DNA of 64,000 bases from Coenobita brevimanus (taxonomy: Eukaryota > Arthropoda > Malacostraca > Decapoda > Coenobitidae): the NCBI GenBank assembly GCA_032717465.1, contig CM064732.1:29248107-29312106 (forward strand), read 5' to 3'. Below the pieces are notes generated by a model, which was given only the letters and a program-made list of their open reading frames with translations, was not told where the DNA came from and searched no databases. Below, piece by piece: positions 10,481 through 21,959 of this stretch (position 1 is the stretch's first letter; each line of letters begins with the position of its first letter). A program made the translations under genes and the position numbers.

Positions 10481-10500
10481 GTGTGTGTGTGTGTGTGTGT
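10418..10500. repeat. (TA)n then (GT)n microsatellite
   Basis: A compound TA and GT run directly after the right end of the pogo-type element. Confidence 0.95.
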
Positions 10501-11541
10501 AATGCTACAGGAGATAAGAAAAACAACGGCATTGAAAAAAAATTATGACCACAACTGTACAGTGGTTTTGTATCATCCAGTACCGTATAGAAAACAAATG
10601 TTGGAGTGAAAAGTGAAAGCAATCTTTCACAGCAAGTACAGTACAGTGCATTGGTTCTGTATCGTAGTGTATATACCTTGATATAAAAAATAAGCTCAAA
10701 TGAAAATGAAAGTGACCTTGCAGTTATACATAAAAGTAAGTGTTGTGACACAAAGCACTTTAAAATTTACTGCCATTCCTGTTGTGAAGTCAGAACTAAG
10801 CCAAATAAGTGCCCATTATATATAAGATGCTAGACGACAAGGAAAACTACAGGTTAAAAAACAAACAGACAAAAAAAATGGGCTCAAGTGAGAATGAAAG
10901 ACAATGTTTGTGGCACATGTTTAGAAAATGTGCTCAAGTGAAACTGAAAGTAAACTTTTATGGCAAGTACTGTGTATTGTAATGTATAAGCCTTAGTATT
11001 CTCCCATCCCACACACTGTATACGACAGTGTCACTATGGAACAGCAGGAAGAATTGGGCAAATTAAATGAACAAGCCACTCATACAGGATCTGAGTGATT
11101 CACTCATGAAATGACAGGGGCAGGTGACGAGAAGTGGGAAGGTATAGTGGGGCATGAGGGAGTGTGAGTGACTGTGAGTGAAGCAGCCCAGGCAGGACCA
11201 GCTTCTCATACAGCCAACTTGTCCTAGTCATCAATTTGTCAGCTTGTACAGATGCAGATCACCGCAACCCCAAAAGTTGCCTTCGTTCACCACCTCCCAC
11301 CTCAACACCTCCACCTGGAGGCTTGGGTATACTGTACTTGCAATGAAGAGACGAAGGATTGGTGAATATTCTGATCTTTAGATGAAAGTTCTGGGTATTG
11401 TAATTACTAAGATATGATGGGATGAAAAGAGGCAACTTTTGGAAATAACTCTGCATGTGGGAAGGGCTCTGCTTGTTATGTCCCTGGGATATATGGGTTA
11501 ATGTATGTATCTATGCATGTACATATGTATGTAGGTATGTA
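10501..11541. other. Intronic or intergenic sequence without a recognised gene
   Basis: No exon-like frame with splice sites was seen. Three loose repeats of a GCTCAAGTGAAAATGAAAG-like phrase occur at about 10690, 10880 and 10930. The right end is a GTAT-rich microsatellite (about 11495-11541) into which the next element inserted. Confidence 0.5.
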
Positions 11542-12527
11542 CAGTGGGCTTGCACAGTACACGAGTGACAAAAAATCATAACCATAAAACTTTGAATGCG
11601 CAAGTTTAGCCCACAATATGCGAGGTAGAAGCAAGAAGTGGCCCAAAATCGCTATTTTCCCTGACTACAGGACCCCCCTCCCCGCACGACATGCCAATAG
11701 TGACTTAGAGGCTTGTGGGGAAGGTGCTCAAGAGGAGACTACAGTAAGATCTCGCCAATAACGATTTCAACAATAACGTTTTCGGCAATAACAGTAAGTT
11801 AGAATAGATACCCAGTTTCTATAATAATGTTTGGATTCACTTGAATGATGATTATTTTGCAAATGCCAAGTTGTTATACTGCCAATACGCCCATAACAAG
11901 ATGTGGAATGAAACAGACAAACAGGAAGAGATGAAGGAAATTGCCAAAAATGTGAACAGTAACGAGGAGATGGAGGAGCCTCCCCTCACCACCACCCCTG
12001 ACTTGCCTGCCGTCTCCTCCACCCCCACTGCCCCACCTGACTTGCCAGCAGCCTCCCCCTCCACCCCCACAGCCCCACCTGACACACCTGCTTCATCTGG
12101 CATACCTGAAACCCCCACCATAATGACTGTTGCTGCATTCTGGAAGAAATATAACATTCGACAAGCCATAAATTTCTTTATCAAAGCCTGGAATAATACA
12201 ACACTGGGAACTGTTAACCGGGGTAGCGGTAGGGACACTCTAAGTGTGTTGCCAAGCTTTGGAACCCCTGCTAGTAAAGTCCATCAGGCCTGTTGTCTAC
12301 TGTTGTTATGGTGACTGACCATATTTTTGTTATTGTAGCTATACCTGTAGTATATGTCCGAAAAACTTTCCCTTTATTATGTCATTAAAGGCCAAAAAAT
12401 GTCAAGGTATGAGGGGGTATTGCCCATATGTAATTTTTCCCATGAAATTATGTGTTCACAGAGTGTGGTTTCACAGTGCGTGAGGACCAGGACCACCCAT
12501 CCACTCACATGCTGTGCAAGCTCACTG
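11542..12527 (+). mobile_element. Tigger/pogo-derived non-autonomous element, copy b, complete
   Basis: A 986-bp element with both ends: CAGTGGGCTTGCACAGTACA on the left and, inverted, CAGTGAGCTTGCACAGCATG on the right. TA flanks both ends, and GTAT microsatellite lies on either side. It matches copy a at 161-1061. It keeps only the C-terminal part of a transposase, so it arose by internal deletion of an autonomous Tigger and moved in trans. Confidence 0.85.
11841..12314 (+). pseudogene. Tigger/jerky-type transposase C-terminal fragment
   Basis: A 157-codon frame containing a proline/threonine-rich stretch and then VAAFWKKYNIRQAINFFIKA. The last part matches the segment that follows the DDE catalytic domain in Tigger/jerky proteins (FWK.Y.I..AI....AWN). 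No catalytic aspartates remain. Copy a carries the same region with more damage. It could not catalyse transposition. Confidence 0.5.
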
Positions 12528-12558
12528 TACGTATGTATGTATGTATGTATGTATGCAT
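12528..12558. repeat. (GTAT)n microsatellite
   Basis: Seven or so GTAT units, the continuation of the microsatellite on the left of the 11542-12527 element. Confidence 0.9.
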
Positions 12559-12683
12559 GCACCAGAATAACTCTCAACCCACCGGAAAAACTCCATATCC
12601 TACAATGCACATTCCCTGAGCATACTGGATGTATGACAGTTTAAAGTATCTAAATGTTGTACAATGCAGTACTTCAGACTAAC

Positions 12684-12868
12684 CTGAGTCAGTGCCTGAT
12701 GCTGATTCAATGGACCCTTTGTTGAGCAGAACCATAACTGAGACAATGAAGTGGCTTGGTGTGGCATGAGCATAAGGCAATATTTCTTCTCTCACCAGCT
12801 CTACCACCTGACAATCTATGCTCTCATCTCGCTCAGCTTCCTCTGAACTTTGGTTAGCTGGTGGTGGG
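12684..12868 (-). CDS. MON2: MON2-like protein, downstream exon
   Basis: A 185-base minus-strand exon. The acceptor is a T-rich tract ending TTTGCAG (AG at 12870-12869) and the donor is CAG|GTTAGT (GT at 12683-12682). It begins with the last base of a split codon and encodes a short PPPANQ linker, then ERDESIDCQVVELVREEILP, then a stretch containing VLLNKGSIES. This matches what I know of the C-terminal region of MON2 (NESID.EVVQL...EILPYA...MLNKGSI). MON2 is a Sec7/BIG-related scaffold in endosome-to-Golgi traffic that acts with Dopey. Phase and sequence join exactly to the exon at 33382-33566. Confidence 0.82.
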
Positions 12869-13436
12869 CTGCAAATGACAGTGAAATTAAGGATGAAAAA
12901 AAAAGACACAGAGAGGATTGGAAAAACAATCAAGCATCCACTCTAATCACAGCACAGCAATAACTAAGTACAGGTTATCCTAACTTTTACCCTTCAGCGG
13001 CTGTGAGGTACAATAATACATTTGTGTGACCACAGACCGACCTCGGGACCACTTTTCCTAGTGCACCACAGACCGATCTAGGGACTACTTCTTCTTACAG
13101 ATGTGAAGAGAATCGTCTGGCACACCCGGCAATGCGTTTTTTTAGCTTCCTTAAACCCATCCTGTGATTTGCTATGATTCATAGAAAAACTAACAAAATT
13201 ACTATGCAAGTTCCAATAACATGTACACCAATGGGTGATAACATGTGAAATAAACTGACTGACTTAGCGCTTGGCATGGTAGAGTAGGGTCGTGTACACA
13301 TACTGCTGAATTTCGTATCCTTCCCAAATTATTCGCAGTTTTTTACAGATTGCACTAATTCAACAACTCTGACACCAGCACTGTAGGATATCATTCAACA
13401 CCAGAAGCTACTGAGGGGTTAATGAATTAGTCACGC

Positions 13437-13762
13437 TATCGCTCTATCTATTGCCAGACGCCTTAATCCTGTAAGGGATGCCCACAAACAAATCGCCTCC
13501 ATGTTGCCTTGTCCCCTGCCATTTCATTGCCTGCTCCCAGCTCACACCCCCCTCTCTCATATACCTCTCCACTCCATCCCTCCATCTCATCCTTGGCCTC
13601 CCCCTCCCTCCCCCCCTCCACCTCACTCACTCTCCTCATCAGTCTCTCACTCTCCATCCTCTCCATATGGCCAAATTACCTCAATGTGTTTCTCCTAACG
13701 CTTCCTATCACATCCACATCCACACCACAACACTCCTTCACTTCCTCATTTGTCAGTCTTTT
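13437..13762 (-). mobile_element. RTE-A 3' end fragment
   Basis: Read on the minus strand it encodes the end of the family A protein (RGRPRMRWRDGVERYM, then KWQGTRQHGGDLF in a shifted frame) and ends GGCGTCTGGCAATAGATAGA, the family's 3' terminus. It is 5' truncated at about 13762, as is usual for incomplete target-primed insertion. Confidence 0.85.
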
Positions 13763-13897
13763 TAGGGTAGCTCTATACTGAGTGCTAAGCTAAATGATTT
13801 CCTGTAAACCAGGAAGGCATGTACAACACTGGGTGGTAACCTTATAACCAACCAACACATGTTCCCTATATGACAATAAGTGGGTTGGCGGGGGGTT
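13763..13897. mobile_element. Fragment of a non-autonomous composite element
   Basis: The phrases GATTTCCTGTAAACCAGGAA and CTGGGTGGTAACCTTATA recur at about 52110-52190, where they precede the same AAGTGGGTTGGYGGRGGGTT block. It is a partial copy of the element described at 51936-52290. Confidence 0.55.
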
Positions 13898-14044
13898 AGT
13901 GCCCCTCCATGGAAAACAACTAACTAAAAACACGAACAAGAATTAATCACACACTGGCCAGAAAAATAATAAAGTTTTTGTAAGGAATATATTATCTATA
14001 TCTATCTATCTATCTATATATATATATATATATATATCTATATA

Positions 14045-14092
<48 letters not shown>

Positions 14093-14231
14093 TGCCCCTC
14101 CACGGAAAACAACTAGCTAAAAATACGAACAAGAATTAATCACACACTGGCCAGAAAAATAATAAAGTTTTTGTAAGGAATATATTATCTATATCTATCT
14201 ATCTATCTATATATATATATATATCTATCTA

Positions 14232-14269
<38 letters not shown>

Positions 14270-14440
14270 TGCCCCTCCACGGAAAACAACTAGCTAAAAA
14301 TACGAACAAGAATTAATCACACACTGGCCAGAAAAATAATAAAGTTTTTGTAAGAAATATATTATCTATATCTATCTATCTATCTAAATATACTGAATAT
14401 AGATATATATATATATATATATATATAAATATATATATAT
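13898..14440. repeat. Minisatellite, three units of about 180-190 bases, with TA/TATC runs
   Basis: Units start at 13898, 14091 and 14268. Each has AGTGCCCCTCCAYGGAAAAC (part of the RTE-A 5' leader), a constant 90-base segment ending TTTTTGTAAGRAATATATT, and then TATC and TA microsatellite of variable length. Unit length varies through the microsatellite part. Confidence 0.9.
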
Positions 14441-14441
14441 A

Positions 14442-15118
14442 TCAGCTAACTGAAAAAACTACAGAACATAATAAACCATTGTGCTTAGGTTTTGCTGATT
14501 ACGAAAAGGTTTTCGACTCAGTGGAGCACATAGCAATTATAAATTCATTGCGAGAACAAGGAGTGAATGAGAACATTGTAAAACTGATCGAAAACATATA
14601 TAACGATGGAACTGCTACAGTTAAATTACATAAGGAGTCGGAAAAAATTAAGATTGAGAAAGGCGTGCGTCAGGGAGATACACCAAAGTTATTTACAGCA
14701 AGCCTAGAAAGTATTTTCAGAAAGCTAGACTGGGAAAACAGAGGTGTGAACATAGATGGAGAAAAGCTAAACCATTTAAGATTTGCAGATAACATTGTCC
14801 TAATCTCAGAAACAGCAGAGACATTGCAAGAAATGTTAAATGACCTGAACAGAAAAAGTCTCAAAGTAGGGCTAAAGATGAACCGAAGAATAACTACAGT
14901 AATGTTTAATCCCCAAACACTAATGTCATCAGAATAAGTGGAGAAATTCTTGTAGGAGTCGAGGAGTACAATTACCTGGGACAAATACTAAAATTAACGA
15001 AAGATAATGATAGCAAAATAAAAAGACACATTACAATTGGATGGAAAGCTTTCGGTAAACATAAGGACATGAAAAGTAGCTTCCCAATTTGTATGAAACG
15101 AAAAGTATAAAATGAATG
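14442..15118 (+). mobile_element. RTE-type LINE family C, left half
   Basis: RT coding sequence runs into the left end of Tigger 1 and resumes at 25801. Visible motifs are LGFADYEKVFDSVEH, KGVRQGD and LRFADNIVLIS, with later YNYLGQ in another frame. The second aspartate of FADD is asparagine, and frameshifts occur near 14930, so it is inactive. Its 5' side is lost in TA-rich repeat. Sequence style (FADYEKAFDS, MTYGCETW) is that of BovB/RTE elements. Confidence 0.85.
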
Positions 15119-15464
15119 TACAGTAATCCCCGTACTATTCGGACGCCCACTTTCTGGACGTCCCCACTTACTGGATATTTTGGTCACAGGATCCAAAATT
15201 CCCAGAATGGGCCAAAAATCGCAAAAAATTAGAAAAAAATACGACTCCCCTCCCCACCCCCCCGCAATTTGAACTTGGCGTGTGCAGCAGGGACCAACTG
15301 TGTCTTTGTGCGTAGTTCCGCCGCCGTCCGCTAGAGTGTCCCAGCATCCTCCCCACTTACTGCCCGTCTCTTGTTGTATTTACTTAATTATATTTACCTA
15401 ATTGTGATATACAGGAAATGAGCTACGCTCGTGGGGTCCCGTCTCTGTTTCTCAATAAGTCAAA

Positions 15465-18290
15465 TTTAGCTTAAAACTCGTTTAAGTTTATAGACTGGAC
15501 GATCTCTTTGTCCAGGCTATTCCACAGGTCTGTACATCTATAAGGAAAACTATATTTCTTGATATCCTTCAAGCAGCTTGGCTTCTTCAGTTTCATCCCG
15601 TGTCCTCTTGTTACTCTCTTATCCCATAAAAACAGATCTTCTTTGTCAATTTTATCTACTCCCATCATGGTCCTGAACACTGCAATCATGTCGCCTCTCT
15701 TTCTTCTTTCTTCTAAGGAAGGCAAATCCAGCTTTTCCAGTCTCTCTCTGTATGACAGATCTGACAGACTGGGGACCATCTTGGTTGCTGTTCTTCGTAT
15801 TCTCTCAATCTTGTTTATATCTTTCTTTTTGTGTGGGGACCACACTACTGCTGCATATTCTAACCTGGGGCGAATCATGGCCACTATCAATTTTTTCATC
15901 ATCTGATCCATATAATGAAAAGCTACTCTTATATTAGTCATGAGTTTATGCGTCTCTCTAACTGTCTTGTTAATGTGTTTTTCAGGTGACAAACTGTCCT
16001 GGACCAGCATACCCAAATCTTTCTCTTCTCTCGCTTTTGTGATTGGTTCATTACCCATCAAATAATTCAATGATGGCCTCTTGGTACTTTTACCCATTTC
16101 CAATATTTTACATTTCTTTGCATTGAATTTCATTTCCCACGTCCAGCTCCATTCGTGTATCCTATCCAGATCCTCCTGCAGCATTATACAATCCTCTTCA
16201 ACCTCTACTTTCCTCAAGATCTTTGCATCATCAGCAAACAGACTTGCATAACTGTTCACTCCATCTACCATATCATTTACATAAATCAGGAACATTACTG
16301 GTGCCAACACAGAGCCTTGAGGGACTCCACTTGTTACTTCCCTCCATCCAGACAACTTATCCTTTATTACTGTCCTCATTTGTCTGTCTCTCAAAAATTC
16401 TCTCATCCATTCCAGGAGCTTCCCCTTCAGTCCTCCTATATGCTCTAGTTTCCACATTAGTCTCTTATGAGGTACCTTGTCAAAGGCCTTCTCCAAATCT
16501 AAATATACACAATCCACCCAACCTTCTCCTTCCTGTAGCACATCAATCACTCTTGAGTAAAAGCTCAACAAGTTGGAAACACATGACCTTCCACTTCTGA
16601 ATCCAAACTGACTATCAGCCAAAATATTCACATCTTCGTGATATTTTATCCATCTAGCTTTCAGAATTTTTTTTGCACAATTTTGCAACCATGCTGGTTA
16701 GGGACACTGGTCTATAATTCAGGGGTTCTTCCTTGTTTTCTCCCTTATAAATTGGTACCACATTTGCCCTCTTCCACTCTTGAGGCACTTTCCTCTCTTC
16801 CAGAGAACACACAATTAAACTGTGAATCTTATCTGCCAGTTGTTCTCTGCATTCCTTCAGTACCCAGTTAGAGATTCCATCTGGTCCTGGGGCTTTCCTT
16901 ACATCTTGAGTTTCTAGTAGTTTATACACTTCCTGTACTTCCACTTTTATATCTTTTATCACTACATTTCTAATCACTCCCTCCCCTTCCACAAACTCCT
17001 TTTCATTAGTGAAAACTGACTGGAAACGTTTGTTCATTATTTCTGCTTGCACTGCCGCATCCTTATAGACCTCTCCTTCTACTTTCAGTTTGGTGATTCC
17101 TTCCTTTTGTTTCAGTTTGCCATTAACAAATCTATAAAACGGTTTGGGTTCATCCTTACATTTGTCTATTATACCTTTTTCAAAATTCCTTTCTTCTTCT
17201 CTACGTATTGTTGTGTATTCATTTTGAGTTCTTTTATATTCTTCCTTTGTTCTGTTGTTACCTCTTTTTTTCCAATTGTTCAGTGCCGTGCCTCTCTCTT
17301 TTTTTGCTATCATACACCTTTTATTAAACCACTCATTTTTCCTGTTTTCTTTCCCCTTTACTCTTGGCACAAATATTTCCACTCCTGAATTATAGAGGTC
17401 TAGAAAAATATCCCACTTCCTCTGTATCTCTCTTGTTTCTCTGAATTTTCTTCAATCTGCATTTTCGAAAAATTTTTCTCAATCCTGTAAAGCTTGCCTT
17501 CCCAAAGTTGTACCTTCCCTGCCTATAAAGCTCATCTCTTGGCTCGATGTTCCCTGTTATCATCTGGAACTCGATGACCACATGATCACTTTTTCCAATA
17601 GGACACAGATATGTCAAGGATTCTATTACATAGGGTTCTTTGGTAAACAGTAAGTCTAGTCTTGCTGGTGTGTCCTCACCTCGAAACCGTGTCTCATTTT
17701 TGACCCATCGCATCATCACATTGTTCATTGTTATATTTAATAATATAGTGCCCCACAAATCTACGCCGCCTCCTGAGTCCCATTCCTCCCAGTTCACCTC
17801 TTTACAATTGAAGTCACCCATTAAAATTATATTGTTGCTTTTCTCAATTATTTTCTTTAAATAACTTGCCATGTCTGACAGCATTTCCTGGTATTCATCA
17901 TCACTCCATGCTCGTCTTAGGGGGAACATACACTACTGCCAAATCTCGCTTGTTATTCTCTCCAGTTACTAATTTCATATTTATCACTTCGGCCCTGCCT
18001 TCTCCCATTTCCACGGTATCTACATTTATATTGTTCTTCACTGGTATCATCACTCCTCCTCCCGTTTCTTCTTTTCTGTCTCTTCTCCACAGTTTGTATT
18101 TACCATCTCCAATATGAACATCAATATCTTCTCCTAACTTAGTCTCTACAAAGCACATAACATCAGGCTCATGTATCCTAAAAAAATCGATGATTTCTAG
18201 CTTTGCTGATATTAAACCATGAACATTAGTATAAACCACCTTCCAGTTATTTTTGATGTTTTCTATACCCTCTTTTCTCCTTCTCTCCGT
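15465..18290 (-). pseudogene. CR1 ORF2 endonuclease/reverse transcriptase, frameshifted (copy 1)
   Basis: In order from 18290: endonuclease motifs YTNVHGLISAKL, CFVETKLGED, NNIILMGDFNCKEVNW, GKSDHVVIEFQM; then RT motifs KAPGPDGISNWVL, NYRPVSLTSMVAKL, FGFRSGRSCVSNLL, YLDLEKAFDKVPH, TSGVPQGSVLAPVMF, YASLFADDAKIL, then RLEYAAVVWSPHKKKDINKI and LDLPSLEERRKRGDM. The last two motifs point to the CR1 clade. Frameshifts lie near 17910, 17450 and 16670. Catalytic aspartates are intact, so damage is by indels and probably moderate in age. Confidence 0.9.
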
Positions 18291-18295
18291 TGGTA

Positions 18296-19295
18296 CTATT
18301 TCCTTAATTTCTGATCTATGACTCTCCAATAAAACAATGTCTTCTCTTCCTCCGTTCTCTGTTCGTTTTTTACCTTTGCTTCCTTTACTAAGTCCTTTAA
18401 GCTCTTTCTTCCTCATTTGCATCTCTTCTTATCCAAACATTTTTTAACCCTTCCTTGTCCAATAATTTCCATGTTCTACTGATGATTTCGTTAACTGTTG
18501 CCTGGGACTTAAACTTTACCTTCAATGGCCTTGCCCCTCCTTCCTCGTACTTTCGTAACCTAAACTCCTCTTCAGTCTCTTCTTGCGCTTCGTTGTTTTC
18601 CTCCATGACTATTGATATTATTTCTTTAACCTTACTCAGTTCTTCTCTTTCTCTTTCTGATCTTATTGTCATCCGTTTTTCTTTAACTCCTGAGATTATT
18701 ATACATTTTTTCTTATCTGCTACATCCCTAACTAAAGATTCTCTACTTCTTAACACCCTAATCACTTCCCTCTCCACCTTTTCCTTCCTTTGCTGTTTTA
18801 TAATCTCTCTCAAATTTACATTTCCCTCTTCCTGAATTTTCTTCCACCCCTTATGTTGCTCCTTGATTTCTTTAATGTGCTCTTCCTGTATTCTTGATTT
18901 GGATTGATACTCATCTAGTTTGCTTTTCATCCTGTCCCTTTCCTCTTCCAACCTCTTATTCTCCCTCTTAAGCTGTTTAATTTCATTCAAGGCTGATTCA
19001 TTGTTCACTTTTAATTCAGAAACTTCTCTTTCTTGCTCGTCACTGCATGTACAAATTTTTTCCAGTGTATTCTGTAAACTTTTAATCTCGTTTTCCTGCT
19101 CTATGGTCTGTTCCTGTGACTCTTTAATTACTGCCCATACCTTTTTATCTCCTGGATATTCCTCTCTGCTGTTTTCTCTACACCTGCTGTTCTTGTCTGG
19201 TTCAACTTAATACTTCCATTACCCACATCCCCTTCACAGAAGCCCTCGAACTCTTTCTCACCGATTGTAAACAATGCACCGTCCATTTCCGCCAT
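18296..19295 (-). pseudogene. CR1 ORF1, coiled-coil protein, frameshifted (copy 1)
   Basis: It starts MAEMDGALFTIGEKEFEG at 19295 and shifts frame near 19150. A long lysine/glutamate-rich coiled coil follows (NEIKQLKRENKRLEEERDRM), and then a compact C-terminal part with KKCIIISGVKEKR and ARPLKVKFKSQATVNEI. This resembles the RRM-like and C-terminal domains of LINE ORF1 RNA-binding proteins. A second frameshift lies near 18420. The matching region of CR1 copy 2 is at 45261-45835. Confidence 0.75.
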
Positions 19296-19616
19296 GATTC
19301 AACCATGTGGAGACTTTCTGTTTTCACTATATCTTGACCCTTTTATGACCGAAACCGCTTTTTTTTTTTTAACTACTGTCCGACGGGACCACCACTCACA
19401 CACTCATTAACACAATCACAAACAGGCTGAGCTTCCTTTCATCTCAGATTCAGCGATTATTTTCCCACGATCCTAGAAGAGGTCCGTCTCTGTCGGCGAC
19501 CTGTGTGTGAGTGCACGCTCGTGATCATGGCCGCCCACGCGCTCGCTTTTGTGGTGGTGCCTTACCTGCTGCAGGCTCTGCTGCTGCTCTCCTGCCTCTT
19601 GCTAGTGTGTGTGACG

Positions 19617-21120
19617 ATGGCCCCGCCGCCTGAGAAGAGGAAGAGAGTGGTTTTGACTCTGGAGAAGAAGAGGGAGATATTGGACAAGATGGATGCGGGA
19701 TGGTCAACCTCACGCATCCTTCGTGAATTCAGCCTGGCCCGATCTACTTTGGCTGATATCAAGAGATCCCGCGGCAAACTCATGCAGTAAATGGCTGACT
19801 TCTCATCGAAGAGCAAATGCAACATGGAGAGGAAGATGATATTTACTCCCTGGTATGCTGAAGTCGACCGCTCCATGTTGATTTGGTATCGTCAGCAACG
19901 TGCTGCTGGTCTGCTGGTGCGTGGCACGGAGCTGAAGGCTGCTGCTGAGAAGTTCGCAAGGCTTCATGACACCCCAGACTTCAAGGCTCGACAGAGAGGG
20001 CCTCGCTCTCAGTCAAGTCTACAACACTGACGAAACTGGTTTATTCTATCACTCTTTGCCAACGAACACTCTAGCTGAGGAAACGGAGAAAAGTGTACCT
20101 GGCCACAAGCCCTCCAAGCAATGGATATCTGCTTTGTGTTGTGCCAATGCTAACGGCATGCACCAGCTTAAGCCTGTTATTGTTCGGCCTGCAAAGCAGC
20201 CTCGGTGTCTTCATGGGGTGATGGATGTCCTTCCTGTCGTTTGGTACCATCCTTTGAAGGCATGGTTCACTGCCCAGATCTTAAAAGACTGGTTCCACCG
20301 CCATTTCGTCAAGGAGGTCATCTGTTACCAGACGGAGAAACTGGGAATCCCACGCGACCAGGTAAGGGCCCTCCTTCTATTCGACAATGCACCTGCCCAT
20401 CCATGCGACAAGGACTTGGTGGCTGAGAATGAGCGAATTAGGTGCATGTTTCTGCCACATAATACGACTGCTCTCATCCAACCAGTGGACCAAGGAGTGA
20501 TCGTGGCAAAGAAGGGGCTGTACCGACGGAAGTTTCTGGACGAGGTGATGGTTGTTGACGAGGACGAGGACGAGCGCAGGGAGGGGCGGGACACGCGAGG
20601 CCAGCGGACTTTGGAAAACCTTCGCCGCTACAACATCAAGTCTGCCATCTACAAATGGGCCAGTGCATGGAAGGAAGTCCCTGTCAAGACTCTAGAAAAT
20701 GGTTGGTCTCGTCTGCTTCTCGGAACGGATGTGGAGCACGATTTCCAAGGTTTTGATGTGGATGACTTCCACGCACGTCTACGTGCGCATGGCGACAATG
20801 TTGATGTGGACGAAGTGAGTGAGTGGTTGGATGACTACGAGGGTGATCCGGGGTATCAGACCATGTCTGATATTGAGATTGCATCTTCAGTTGCAGGTGT
20901 CAGTACCCAGCTTGAAGATTCCGACGAGGACGGCGACGATGATGCGGACTCCTCTCAGTGTGACACTACTCCAGCCATCCCCAAGCTGAGCACACTCCGG
21001 GAACACGTAGAGTTTGTTCTCGACTACCTGGAACACCCGACTGTGACAGGGAGATGGGGACAGGCCCTCATCCTCCGAGCCACACCCCAGCACATCAGGC
21101 ACGGTGGAGTCACCGCATGA
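19617..21120 (+). pseudogene. Tigger 1 transposase, deleted and frameshifted
   Basis: It starts MAPPPEKRKRVVLTLEKKRE, a CENP-B/psq-type helix-turn-helix, then a second one in MIFTPWYAEVDRSM. Catalytic residues are visible: YNTDETGLFYHS, LLFDNAPAHPCDKD and ALIQPVDQGVIVA, a pogo-type DDD triad. Compared with Tigger 2 it has an in-frame stop at 19788, a deletion of about 140 bases after PDFKA (near 19990) that shifts the frame, and another deletion near 21060 that removes the C-terminus. A recent but dead copy. Confidence 0.92.
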
Positions 21121-21959
21121 TGTAAGTTTGCGCCTCTCTTCAAAGTCATCTGCAGTGGGTACTCCATCACCACGACCCAGCGAAGCACCCTTAGGCCACC
21201 TGCATCAGCTATTCTCAGAGTCTGACAGTGGTTAAACGGCAAGAACTTCTCCACTAGACCACACGGGAATTTATAGTGTTGTGCTGTGAAAAAGGACAGT
21301 GCATAGTGTTAAGAAACTAAAATTCTGTGTGTAAAGACTAAAGTGCAGAGTGCAACACTGATTTTATTGACTTTCAATGGAGTGCAAATTAACTAGAGTG
21401 TGTTATGTTTAGAAAATGGATTTATGAGTGCAAAAACTTTAAGTGCAGAGTGCAACACTTATTTCATTAAGGTACAATGGAGCACAAGGAAGACTAGAGT
21501 GCCCAGTGTTAAGAGAATGGAATTCTGAGTGCAAGTGACTAAATTCAGTGCAAGGACTTAATGTACAGTGTACTGCAGGTGCTTCAGGTACTCCTTTTTA
21601 CTGTCACAGTCTGAGAGGAGGTGGGTTATTCATCGAGATGGCCAGGGGCTTGTTGTAAGTACCCAGAATGTTTCATACTGTACTGTATTTTCCATACTTA
21701 CCTCTAAAACCTCATTTCACTCTTTTATGTCCCTTATTGGTATGAATAAGGTCTTAGGTGCTATGCACGTGCAGTAAGGAGGTATTTTTCTGAGTTACGA
21801 TAGGTTAGGGTCCATAACTACAAGTCCAGGAGCCAGGGACTTGTTGTAAGTACCCAGAATGTTTAATATTGTATAAACTCACCTCTACAACCTCATTCTC
21901 TGGTTCTTTTGCATTTATTTCAGTCTTTTATGTCCCTTACTGGTGTGATTTGGACTTAA
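21121..21959. other. Tigger 1 3' non-coding region
   Basis: It aligns with 50974-51735 of Tigger 2 and has no gene. It holds diverged repeats of the phrase GAGTGCAAGACTTAAGTGCAG and ends at the TTAA used by piggyBac. Confidence 0.75.

Larger units (their letters stand above)
15377..19508 (-). mobile_element. CR1-type LINE, copy 1, full length
   Basis: A 4.1-kb two-ORF LINE on the minus strand inserted in Tigger 1. The 5' end is near 19508, since the same terminus occurs at 1-155. The 3' end at 15377 carries two related blocks, CAATTAGGTAAATA and TAATTAAGTAAAT, like the short repeated 3' ends of CR1 elements. Tigger 2 gives the empty site: TCTTGTTGTGAGTGCACG. ORF1 and ORF2 are both broken by frameshifts. 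Confidence 0.9.

Noticed and set aside
10410..10751. Frames with long YIYIYI or THTHTH tracts (also at 6086, 26138, 33609, 46296, 47227, 54814, 59406)
   Set aside because: Translations of TA and GT microsatellites.
12679..12933. Whole 84-codon frame around the MON2 exon as a gene
   Set aside because: The N-terminal part (12869-12933) is intron with a polypyrimidine tract and acceptor; only 12684-12868 is exon.
13898..14440. CRISPR-like array
   Set aside because: Long variable TA/TATC runs and 180-base units containing LINE leader; eukaryotic minisatellite, not short direct repeats with unique spacers.
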